Position numbers and translations under genes: made by a program. From the NCBI RefSeq assembly GCF_900113045.1, contig NZ_FONY01000018.1, positions 1 through 64,000 on the forward strand: DNA of 64,000 nucleotides. Reading direction: 5' to 3'. Positions within the stretch are counted from its first letter, which is position 1. The number at the start of each line of letters is the position of its first letter. Below are positions 27,133-34,687 of this stretch, piece by piece. This DNA comes from Thermoflexibacter ruber. GTDB taxonomy: Bacteria > Bacteroidota > Bacteroidia > Cytophagales > Thermoflexibacteraceae. Below the pieces are notes generated by a model. It did no database searches and had not been told where the DNA came from. It worked only from the letters and a program-made list of their open reading frames with translations.

Positions 27133-27184
27133 GTAATTTATTTTTAATTGATTAGATTTATTTCAAATAAAAAATATATATATC

Positions 27185-27514
27185 ATGGATTTCATTAACC
27201 TTGGCTTATGGACGACCTACATACTGTTTTTCATAGCAGTAGGGGCGGCTGTTATCTTACCAATTATCTATTCCCTCAGCGACCCTAAAAGTTTGGTAGG
27301 CGTAGGGATTTCCGTGGCGGCTTTGTTGATACTGTTTTTCATCTCTTATGTATTGTCAAGTGATGAAATTACTAATCCTAAGGCTGCGGCGGTCTATAAT
27401 GTAACTCCCGGTGGAGCAAAACTAATTGGTGGTTCATTAATCATGATGTACCTCCTGTTCTTTGGTGCAATCATAGGTGTAGCAGTAAATGAAGTTGTTA
27501 AATTCTTTAAATAA
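27185..27514 (+). CDS. Small ExbB/D-operon membrane protein
   Basis: A 109-residue protein with three hydrophobic helices (about 8-30, 37-57, 83-105) and very few charged residues. It lies between exbB and the first exbD, ten bases before the latter. A small protein in this slot is known from Bacteroidota ExbBD operons. It could be an accessory subunit of the proton-channel complex, but its function is not established. Confidence 0.75.
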   Translation: MDFINLGLWTTYILFFIAVGAAVILPIIYSLSDPKSLVGVGISVAALLILFFISYVLSSDEITNPKAAAVYNVTPGGAKLIGGSLIMMYLLFFGAIIGVAVNEVVKFFK

Positions 27515-27523
27515 GGTAAAATT

Positions 27524-28087
27524 ATGGCAAGAGGAAAAAGAGGTACACCCGAAGTGAATGCCAGTTCTATGGCTGACATTGCTTTTCTTTTGCTTATCTT
27601 TTTCTTAGTTACTACTACCATCGCTTCTGATAAGGGTCTGACCTTGCGTCTTCCACCCAAAAGACCACCAGATGCCATGGACGAAGTAAAGTTAAAAGAT
27701 AGGAACGTATTTAATGTATTGGTAAACTCCAATAACCAACTTCTGGTCGAGGAGGAGTTGATGGACATCAAGCGATTGAAAGAAGAAGCTAAGAAGTTTA
27801 TCATGAACAATGGTAGAGATGAAAGGTCTTCTGAAAGTCCAGACAAAGCCGTAATTTCTTTGAAGCATGACCGTGGTACCAAATATGAGGTATATATCAG
27901 CGTTATGGACGAATTGAAAAAGGCTTATAATGAGTTACGTGCTGAGTACATGGGAGTTACGGTAGCTGAATACTTAGAAATGGAAAATGATGAAAAGAAA
28001 AGTAAAGACCCTAAGTTAGAAGAAGCTAAACAGAAAATTCCTTATCAGTTATCTGAAGCAGAACCTACTAATGTTGGAGGAAATTAA
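27524..28087 (+). CDS. exbD: Biopolymer transporter ExbD (first copy)
   Basis: A 187-residue single-pass inner-membrane protein. A basic N-terminus (MARGKRGTPEVNASSMAD) leads into the TM helix ADIAFLLLIFFLVTTTI, whose aspartate is the proton-carrying residue. The periplasmic domain has LRLPPKRP and a helical C-terminus longer than in E. coli ExbD (about 141 residues). The second exbD gene starts 15 bases downstream. Partners are the ExbB just upstream and probably TonB elsewhere. Confidence 0.92.
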   Translation: MARGKRGTPEVNASSMADIAFLLLIFFLVTTTIASDKGLTLRLPPKRPPDAMDEVKLKDRNVFNVLVNSNNQLLVEEELMDIKRLKEEAKKFIMNNGRDERSSESPDKAVISLKHDRGTKYEVYISVMDELKKAYNELRAEYMGVTVAEYLEMENDEKKSKDPKLEEAKQKIPYQLSEAEPTNVGGN

Positions 28088-28102
28088 AAAAAATTAAAAG
28101 CT

Positions 28103-28570
28103 ATGTCAAAGTTTGCAAAAAAATCAAAATCAACTCCTGCAATTTCTACGGCTTCGCTACCAGATATTGTATTTATGTTATTGTTTTTCTTTATGGTAAC
28201 TACTGTACTAAGAGAAACTACGCTATTGATTGAAAACAAAGTTCCAAGAGCCACGCAGTTGCAGAAATTGGAGAAAAAATCCTTAGTAAGTTTCATCTAT
28301 GTAGGTAAGCCAAAAGAAACAAATAGGTACGGTACTGAACCAAGAATTCAGGTCAATGATGCCTTAATTGCACCGAGAGATATTCCTCGCTTTGTTTATC
28401 AAGAAAAAGATAAATTGGACGAGGCAGAAAGAGATAAACTGACTGTTTCTTTGAAGGTGGACGTAGAAACAAAAATGGGTATAGTATCTGACATTAAGCA
28501 ACAACTTAGAGAAGCAGATGCACTCAAAATCAACTACTCCGCTGTCCAAGCATTGGCAAAAGATAATTAA
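28103..28570 (+). CDS. exbD: Biopolymer transporter ExbD (second copy)
   Basis: A 155-residue divergent ExbD paralogue. The TM helix LPDIVFMLLFFFMVTTVL keeps the essential aspartate. The periplasmic part is shorter than in the first copy and differs in sequence. Tandem unequal ExbD proteins are standard in Bacteroidota and may form a heteromeric plug in the ExbB pentamer (inference). Last gene of the operon, followed by a terminator. Confidence 0.92.
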   Translation: MSKFAKKSKSTPAISTASLPDIVFMLLFFFMVTTVLRETTLLIENKVPRATQLQKLEKKSLVSFIYVGKPKETNRYGTEPRIQVNDALIAPRDIPRFVYQEKDKLDEAERDKLTVSLKVDVETKMGIVSDIKQQLREADALKINYSAVQALAKDN

Positions 28571-28604
28571 TGGTTTTTATCTCTATAGTTTGAAATTTTC
28601 AAGT

Positions 28605-28638
28605 AGAGCCTTTCTTTTGAGGAAGGCTCTTTTATTTT
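28605..28638 (+). terminator. Rho-independent terminator of the exbB-exbD operon
   Basis: AGAGCCTTTC and GGAAGGCTCT form a 10-bp stem with one G-U around a six-base loop, followed by TTTTATTTT. Confidence 0.85.
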
Positions 28639-28653
28639 AATAAAAAGGCTTTT

Positions 28654-29769
28654 ATGGCTTATATTGTCTTAGGATTTACCATACTCTATGCAATTTGCGT
28701 GTGGCTGCTCTACAGAGGCTGGCAGCAAACTCCTTGCTTTGTATCTCCCAAAGATTTTCCTTTGATTTCTGCCTCTGTTGTGATTCCTGTCCGAAATGAA
28801 GCAAAAAATATTTATTTACTTTTAACAGATTTATTTTTGCAAACTTATCCTAAATCGCATGTTGAGGTAATTGTAGTAAACGATAACTCAGAGGATAATA
28901 CATTAGAACAAATAAAAAACTTCCAAGATACCTACCCTACGACAGGCTGGCTAAGAATAATTGATATGCAAGCTCCATTGATAGGGAAAAAAAAAGCACT
29001 TTATCAGGGCATACAGGTTGCCCAAGGCGTATTGATACTTACTACCGACGGCGATACGCGCATTGGGCAAAATTGGTTAAGTACCATAGTCAATTTTTAC
29101 CAACAAAAACAAGCCAAGTTTATCAGCTCTCCTGTAGCTTTAGATTTCCCTCAAAGTTTTTTTGAGAAAATGCAAGTAATGGAGTTTGCAAGTTTAGTAG
29201 GGACAGGTGCGGGGACATTGCATTGGGGCAGACCAACGATGTGCAATGGTGCAAATATAGCCTTTGAAAAAGCAGTATTCGAGGAAGTAGGAGGCTATGA
29301 AGGGAATTGGCATATTGCTTCTGGCGATGATGAATTTTTAATGCAAAAAATTTTTAGACAGTATCCTAAGCAGGTTTTTTTCTTAAAAAATAAAGAAGCA
29401 ATAGTGCGAACCGCTCCCCTGCCTTCTTGGAAAGTTTTTTTTCATCAAAGAAAACGCTGGGCAGGTAAGTGGAAAGTACACCATAGTATGACAGTAAAAG
29501 CGGTTGCTTTATTTGTCTTTTTTTACCATCTGTTAAATATTTTTTCCTTTTTTTTACTTATCACTGATTATGTAGTAATTTTGATTCATATTCTATTGAA
29601 ATTTAGCATTGAGTTTATATTTTTGAGGCAGGTTCACTCTTTTCTTAATAAGAATAAATATAGCCTTTATTTTTTGCCTTTATTTGTAATATATTCATTT
29701 TATGCAGTTTATATAGGTATCATGGCAAATTTTAAGGGATATGAGTGGAAAAATAGAAAGTTAGCATAA
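28654..29769 (+). CDS. Family 2 glycosyltransferase, membrane-bound
   Basis: A 371-residue processive-type GT2. One N-terminal TM helix (about 1-20) precedes the catalytic domain with SVVIPVRNEAKN (41-52), nucleotide-binding VVNDNSEDN, the metal-binding DGD (132-134), the acceptor motif SGDDEF (223-228) and QRKRWAGKW (265-273), equivalent to QxxRW. About three hydrophobic helices follow (about 275-365). The sugar and product are unknown. It starts 16 bases after the operon terminator, and the OppC-type permease gene starts 13 bases after it. Confidence 0.88.
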   Translation: MAYIVLGFTILYAICVWLLYRGWQQTPCFVSPKDFPLISASVVIPVRNEAKNIYLLLTDLFLQTYPKSHVEVIVVNDNSEDNTLEQIKNFQDTYPTTGWLRIIDMQAPLIGKKKALYQGIQVAQGVLILTTDGDTRIGQNWLSTIVNFYQQKQAKFISSPVALDFPQSFFEKMQVMEFASLVGTGAGTLHWGRPTMCNGANIAFEKAVFEEVGGYEGNWHIASGDDEFLMQKIFRQYPKQVFFLKNKEAIVRTAPLPSWKVFFHQRKRWAGKWKVHHSMTVKAVALFVFFYHLLNIFSFFLLITDYVVILIHILLKFSIEFIFLRQVHSFLNKNKYSLYFLPLFVIYSFYAVYIGIMANFKGYEWKNRKLA

Positions 29770-29782
29770 TTACAAGCCAACC

Positions 29783-31156
29783 ATGTCAGCCAAAGAAATA
29801 CATCACTACTCGCCTTCTGAAATTATCCGAAAGCGATTTATTAAAAACAAACCCGCCGTTTTTGGTTTGTATGTGATTATTTTTGCTCATCTTATGGCTC
29901 TTTTGGGTTATCTGATAATGCCTGACAGCACCCCCAATGCAGCAGATGGAGGAGCGGTATATATGAAAAGGCTCGCTCCTATGGAAACAATGATTATTCT
30001 TAAAGAAAATAAAAATGAACCCGTAGAACGGGTAAATATTTTTAAGAAAATGCTCTCAGGGCAGGAAAATGAATTTCAGAATATTAGTCCTGTCATCTTT
30101 TATGAAGTAAAAGATGATTCTTTATTTTACAAATTATATCCTAATCCCATAGTCAGAGGTACACCTACGGATACTATTCAGGTCTTTCTATTGGATTACC
30201 TTAAACCCTTATATGTGGGAAATAACTCCTTAGAGCAGTTCTTATTTACCATTAAAAAAGACGCAGTGTTTGCGGCTGATACTGTCGTTTATCAAGGAAT
30301 AGACAAAAGTAAAAAAGGAATACTAAGACCAGATACGCTCATTTATAGGAAGATAGGAGATAGGCACTATTATAGAGGCGATACATTGGTCTATTTGGAC
30401 AGTAGAGGTATGCTGCAATTTACTAGCCTCCCTCGCTTAGTCAAGGAATTTAATACGAGAAATGTAGAAGAAAGAACCTTCTACTTGGGGACTGACCAAC
30501 TCGGAAGAGATGTGCTTAGTAGAGTTATTTTAGGAACGCGTATATCTCTTTCTATTGGTTTTGTAGCCGTACTTATTTCTTTGGTAGTAGGCATTACTTT
30601 GGGAGCAATAGCAGGATACTATGGCGGGGTAGTTGATACAATCATCTTGTGGCTAATGACGGTAGTATGGTCTGTACCAAGCATTATGTTAGTCATTGCT
30701 ATCAGCTTAGTGCTTGGTAATAAGGGGATATGGGTAGTTTTTGTTTCTATCGGACTGACTACTTGGGTAGATATCGCAAGGGTAGTCAGAGGTGAGGTAA
30801 TGAGCATCAAGCAAAAGCTATATATAGAATCCGCAAGAGCCTTTGGATTAAGTAATTACACCATTATTTATCGTCATATCTTACCAAACTTATTGGGTTC
30901 TATTATTGTAGTTTCATCTTCTAATTTTGCTTCGGCTATTTTAATGGAAGCGGGGTTAAGTTTTTTAGGCATAGGGGTTGAGTTACCTGTGCCTTCGTGG
31001 GGAAATATGCTTAAAGATGGTTTTAACGAAATGAGTCCAAGTAATTGGTTCTTAGTAGCTATTCCGAGTTTTTGTATTATCACCTTAGTATTATCTTTCA
31101 ACTTATTGGGTAATGGATTAAGAGATGCCTACGACCCTAAGGAAAATATGAGTTAA
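29783..31156 (+). CDS. OppC/DppC-type ABC transporter permease
   Basis: A 457-residue inner-membrane permease for peptides or nickel-type substrates. TM1 lies at about 22-45. A roughly 190-residue non-membrane insertion with repeated short motifs (DSLFYKLYP, RPDTLIYRKIGDRHYYRGDTLVYLD) comes before the core. The core (about 237-455) begins with LGTDQLGRDVLSR and has the EAA-loop ESARAFGLSNYTIIYRHILPN that docks to the ATPase. E. coli OppC is about 300 residues, so the insertion is large; similar ones are known in Bacteroidota OppC. No OppB, binding-protein or ATPase gene is adjacent. Confidence 0.88.
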   Translation: MSAKEIHHYSPSEIIRKRFIKNKPAVFGLYVIIFAHLMALLGYLIMPDSTPNAADGGAVYMKRLAPMETMIILKENKNEPVERVNIFKKMLSGQENEFQNISPVIFYEVKDDSLFYKLYPNPIVRGTPTDTIQVFLLDYLKPLYVGNNSLEQFLFTIKKDAVFAADTVVYQGIDKSKKGILRPDTLIYRKIGDRHYYRGDTLVYLDSRGMLQFTSLPRLVKEFNTRNVEERTFYLGTDQLGRDVLSRVILGTRISLSIGFVAVLISLVVGITLGAIAGYYGGVVDTIILWLMTVVWSVPSIMLVIAISLVLGNKGIWVVFVSIGLTTWVDIARVVRGEVMSIKQKLYIESARAFGLSNYTIIYRHILPNLLGSIIVVSSSNFASAILMEAGLSFLGIGVELPVPSWGNMLKDGFNEMSPSNWFLVAIPSFCIITLVLSFNLLGNGLRDAYDPKENMS

Positions 31157-31172
31157 AAAAACAAATGATTCA

Positions 31173-32420
31173 ATGATGAATTTAGAGATGACCGAAGACT
31201 CCATAGAATACCGATTGCAGATGAAAGAGATGGAACTGAATACCCTCTTTGAAACTATCCAGGCAATCAATGACAATGCCCCAGAGGAGCATCTTTATAA
31301 GATATACAAGCTAACTTTGCGTTCTATACAACATATCAGTAAGTTAGCACTCTTTGTTTTCGAGGAAGAAGAAGAAAAATGGGAATGTAAAGCTCACTTC
31401 GGAGTAGAAAATAAGTGCAATAGTATAACTCTACCTCCAAGTATTACAAAAATTACTAAAACAACGGAAAGAATAATTAGTAATTTGCCTAAAAGTGGTG
31501 AAAAGGCAGACTTTTTTAACCAATTCCAAGCAATTATTCCTGTCAAACATAAAAAAGATATTTTAGCATACGTGCTTATTACCCCACTGGAAGGAAACAA
31601 ACTACAAGACATTGATTTTATCGAAGCACTCAGTAACATCATTATCGTAGCGGTAGAGAATAAAAAATTAGCACGCAAACAAAGTAGGCAAGAAATTATT
31701 AGGAGGCAGTTAGAAATTGCCAAAGACGTGCAAACTTTGCTTTTTCCAAAAAAATTGCCTTATAATGAAAAAATCAAAGTCGTAGCAAGTTATCAACCTC
31801 ACCATACCGTAGGGGGCGATTACTACGATTTTATAGAAATAGACAAAAATCGATTTATTCTTTGTATAGCAGATGTCTCGGGAAAGGGCGTGCCTGCTGC
31901 TATCCTCATGTCCAACTTCCAAGCCTCTTTGCGAACTCTAGTAAGAAAGAAAACTCCTCTAAGAGAAATAGTAGAGGAACTCAACTATCTTATCATGCAA
32001 AATGCGCAAGGAGAAAATTTTATTACTGCATTTTTTATGGAGTATGACTCTACCAGTCATGAACTTAACTATGTAAATGCGGGACATAACCCTCCTTTCT
32101 TATTTACTGACAAAGGCGTATTTTTCTTAGAAGAAGGCTCCACTATTTTAGGGGGATTTAATAAACTCCCTTCCCTGAACATTACTACACTCCAAGTGGA
32201 TAGCTTTTTACTTTTCTGCTTCACCGACGGGTTTACAGAAACTTACAATGAGCAAGGCGAAGAGTTTGGCGTACAACTTTTAGGAGATTTTATAGAAAAA
32301 AACAAGTCCTTAGACCAAAAAGAGTTGCATATCAAGCTATTAGAGTATCTTAATACCTTCAAAGGTAACAATGCCTATGCAGATGATATTACTTTGCTTT
32401 CGTGTAAAGTATCTGCTTGA
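31173..32420 (+). CDS. PP2C/SpoIIE phosphatase with N-terminal GAF-like domain
   Basis: A 415-residue cytoplasmic protein phosphatase. Residues about 25-170 resemble a GAF sensor domain (YKIYKLTLRSIQHISKLALFVFEEEEE, FIEALSNIIIVAVENK). A short helical linker with ARKQSRQEIIRRQLEIAKDVQTLLFP follows, typical of RsbU-like proteins. The SpoIIE domain (about 205-410) has metal motifs GGDYYDF, ADVSGKGVPAA, NAGHNPP and FTDGFTE. It would dephosphorylate an anti-sigma-factor antagonist or another phosphoprotein. It lies 16 bases after the OppC-type gene. One of three SpoIIE phosphatases in the window. Confidence 0.9.
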   Translation: MMNLEMTEDSIEYRLQMKEMELNTLFETIQAINDNAPEEHLYKIYKLTLRSIQHISKLALFVFEEEEEKWECKAHFGVENKCNSITLPPSITKITKTTERIISNLPKSGEKADFFNQFQAIIPVKHKKDILAYVLITPLEGNKLQDIDFIEALSNIIIVAVENKKLARKQSRQEIIRRQLEIAKDVQTLLFPKKLPYNEKIKVVASYQPHHTVGGDYYDFIEIDKNRFILCIADVSGKGVPAAILMSNFQASLRTLVRKKTPLREIVEELNYLIMQNAQGENFITAFFMEYDSTSHELNYVNAGHNPPFLFTDKGVFFLEEGSTILGGFNKLPSLNITTLQVDSFLLFCFTDGFTETYNEQGEEFGVQLLGDFIEKNKSLDQKELHIKLLEYLNTFKGNNAYADDITLLSCKVSA

Positions 32421-32447
32421 AATCATCTTTTTTTCCAAAAAAAACCT

Positions 32448-32455
32448 TACCTTTG
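32448..32455 (+). promoter_or_regulatory. Possible -7 element of mtaB
   Basis: TACCTTTG, followed by CACC as in the foldase promoter, ends 23 bases before the GTG start. It lies just after the stop codon of the phosphatase gene. No -33 TTG at ideal spacing. Confidence 0.45.
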
Positions 32456-32478
32456 CACCTCAAAAACTCAAAAGGGAA

Positions 32479-33831
32479 GTGAAAAAGGTCGCATTTTATA
32501 CTTTGGGCTGTAAGCTGAATTACTCTGAAACCTCTACGATTGCTCGCCAATTCGAGCAGAAAGGGTATCAAAAAGTGGATTTTACAGAAACTCCTGATAT
32601 TTTCATTATCAATACCTGTTCGGTTACGGAAAATGCAGACAAAAAGTGCAAAAAAATAGTCAAAGAAGCAAGGGCAATCTCGCCTAATGCTTATGTGGCT
32701 ATCATTGGTTGCTATGCCCAGCTTAAACCCAAAGAAATTAGCGAGATAGAAGGAGTAGATGCAGTACTTGGTGCTGCGGAGAAGTTCCGCCTCATAGAAC
32801 TTTTAGACGGCTTTGTCAGACCGCCACAAGCCCAAGTATTTGCCTCCAATATTGAGCAGGCTACAAATTTTCACCATTCTTTTTCCTACGGCGACCGTAC
32901 CCGTACTTTCTTAAAAGTACAAGATGGTTGCAATTACAACTGTTCTTTTTGTACTATCCCCTTAGCCAGAGGCGAAAGCAGAAGCGATACCTTAGAAAAT
33001 ATCCTTGCCAAAGCCAAAGAAGTTGCCCAAACAGGAGAGGTCAAAGAAATAGTACTAACAGGCGTAAATACAGGAGATTATGGCATCATTAACGGGAAAA
33101 GAGTACATCGTTTTATAGATTTGATTAGAGCCTTAGACGAAGTAGAAGGAATTGAACGATTTAGGATTTCTTCTATCGAGCCTAATTTGCTTACCGATGA
33201 AATCATCGCTTTTGTTGCCCAATCCAAAAAATTTGTTCCTCATTTTCATATCCCTTTGCAATCGGGGAACAACAAAATCTTGCGTCTGATGTATCGCCGC
33301 TATCAAAAAGAACTTTATGCAGATAGGATTCGCCAAATCAAGACCTTGATGCCTCATTGCTGCATTGGGGTAGATGTCATTGTAGGCTTCCCCTCAGAAA
33401 CTAATGAAGATTTTTTAGAAACCTATAATTTCCTCAATGAATTGGATATTTCTTATCTGCACGTATTTACTTACTCAGAGCGAGCCAATACAGATGCTCT
33501 CAAAATCAAGGAAATAGTACCTCACAAAGTACGTAACGAACGCTCTAAAATGTTGCATATCCTTTCTGACAAAAAAAGAAGATTTTTTTACGAGCAAAAC
33601 ATCGGCAAGATAGCGACCGTACTTTTTGAAAATGATGTAGAAAACGGCAGAATGCACGGATTTACACAAAATTACATCAGGGTAAGTGCCAAATACGACC
33701 CTCTGCTCATCAACGAAATAAAGACCGTTTTGCTAACAAATATCGATACTAATGGTTTTATGGAAGTAGAGGAAGTCGTGGAGTCCAATTTTCCAAATCG
33801 GATAATATCCAACAGTTTTACTGTAGCTTAG
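32479..33831 (+). CDS. mtaB: tRNA (N6-L-threonylcarbamoyladenosine(37)-C2)-methylthiotransferase MtaB
   Basis: Radical-SAM enzyme that adds a 2-methylthio group to t6A37. The start is GTG at 32479, preceded by AAAGGGA; an open frame extends upstream into the phosphatase gene but is not conserved in character. Counting from GTG, the auxiliary-cluster cysteines are C11 (TLGCKLNYSE), C47 (NTCSVTENAD) and C78 (IIGCYAQLKP). The radical-SAM motif is C151-x3-C155-x2-C158, followed by TIPLARGESRS. LGCKLNYSET and NTCSVT separate it from MiaB. About 450 residues, with a C-terminal TRAM-like region. Confidence 0.93.
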   Translation: MKKVAFYTLGCKLNYSETSTIARQFEQKGYQKVDFTETPDIFIINTCSVTENADKKCKKIVKEARAISPNAYVAIIGCYAQLKPKEISEIEGVDAVLGAAEKFRLIELLDGFVRPPQAQVFASNIEQATNFHHSFSYGDRTRTFLKVQDGCNYNCSFCTIPLARGESRSDTLENILAKAKEVAQTGEVKEIVLTGVNTGDYGIINGKRVHRFIDLIRALDEVEGIERFRISSIEPNLLTDEIIAFVAQSKKFVPHFHIPLQSGNNKILRLMYRRYQKELYADRIRQIKTLMPHCCIGVDVIVGFPSETNEDFLETYNFLNELDISYLHVFTYSERANTDALKIKEIVPHKVRNERSKMLHILSDKKRRFFYEQNIGKIATVLFENDVENGRMHGFTQNYIRVSAKYDPLLINEIKTVLLTNIDTNGFMEVEEVVESNFPNRIISNSFTVA

Positions 33832-33886
33832 AGCTTAGGACTCCACGATAAAGTCCACTGATGCAATTTTTCAAAGCAAAATACTC

Positions 33887-34585
33887 ATGTCCAAAAAATA
33901 CCAACACCTCTTTTTTGACTTAGACCATACCCTTTGGGATTTTGAGAAAAATTCTGAGGAAACACTTAAAGAACTGTTTGATGAACTTGCTTTGCAAGAA
34001 TTGCTAAAAGTAGATTTTCCTATCTTCATGCAGTGCTTTCGCAAGATAAATCATGCCCTATGGGACGCTTACAATCACCATCAAACAGATAGAAAAACCA
34101 TTAGAACACAGCGTTTCGAACTCATCAGAAAAGAGTTAGACTGTCCGCCAAGCGAAGTTTTTGAGCAAATGAATCATGCTTACTTAGAGCGTTGCCCGCA
34201 AAAACCCCACTTAATCCCGCATAGCTTAGAAGTGTTGGAATATTTGCAATCGGATTACATACTGCATATCATCAGCAACGGCTTTGAGGAAGTGCAAAAG
34301 CAAAAAATGCAAAGTAGCGGAATCCTACACTTTTTTGCTGAGATTATAACCTCAGAAACTACTCAATACCGCAAGCCAAGCAAGGAAATTTTTGAATTTG
34401 CGCTTGGTAAAATTCAAACAACTAAGGCAGATACCCTAATGATAGGAGATAACTTGACTACTGACATCGCCGGAGCAAATAACGCAGGTATAGATGCCGT
34501 ATTTTATAACCCTGAGAGGCTAATTCATAATGAACCAATTACTTTTGAAATCACAAGTTTAAAAGAAATAAAAACAATTTTATAA
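33887..34585 (+). CDS. HAD-superfamily phosphatase, YjjG-like
   Basis: A 232-residue HAD subfamily IA hydrolase. Motif I is FFDLDHTLWDF with the nucleophile aspartate, motif II is IISNGF, motif III is the lysine in YRKPSKEIF, and motif IV is MIGDNLTTDI. The alpha-helical cap lies between residues 18 and 90. YjjG-type enzymes dephosphorylate pyrimidine nucleoside monophosphates, including non-canonical ones. The similarity in NSEETLKELFDE and LWDAYNHHQ supports that group, but substrate is inferred. Confidence 0.9.
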   Translation: MSKKYQHLFFDLDHTLWDFEKNSEETLKELFDELALQELLKVDFPIFMQCFRKINHALWDAYNHHQTDRKTIRTQRFELIRKELDCPPSEVFEQMNHAYLERCPQKPHLIPHSLEVLEYLQSDYILHIISNGFEEVQKQKMQSSGILHFFAEIITSETTQYRKPSKEIFEFALGKIQTTKADTLMIGDNLTTDIAGANNAGIDAVFYNPERLIHNEPITFEITSLKEIKTIL

Positions 34586-34599
34586 CTTCACAAAAATAA

Positions 34600-34674
34600 A
34601 ATTCGTGTAAATTCGTGAAATTCGTAGCAAAACAGACAAGATTTCGTGTAAATTCGTGAAATTCGTGGCAAAAC
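34600..34674 (+). repeat. Two-copy direct repeat of 33 bp with internal ATTCGTG units
   Basis: The 33-bp unit at 34601-34633 recurs at 34642-34674 with one internal mismatch (TAGC versus TGGC) and one at its first position; the period is 41 bp. Each copy contains three short TTCGTG/TTCGTA units about 10 bases apart. It lies 13 bases before the start of the double DUF445 gene. Confidence 0.85.
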
Positions 34675-34687
34675 TTCCCAAAGCACT

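Noticed and set aside
27394-27882. 162-codon open frame on the minus strand in the exbD region
   Set aside because: Antisense to two operon genes; low-complexity Ser-rich translation.
34600-34674. CRISPR-like array
   Set aside because: Only two copies with a spacer of 8 bases and internal periodicity; no cas gene in the window.
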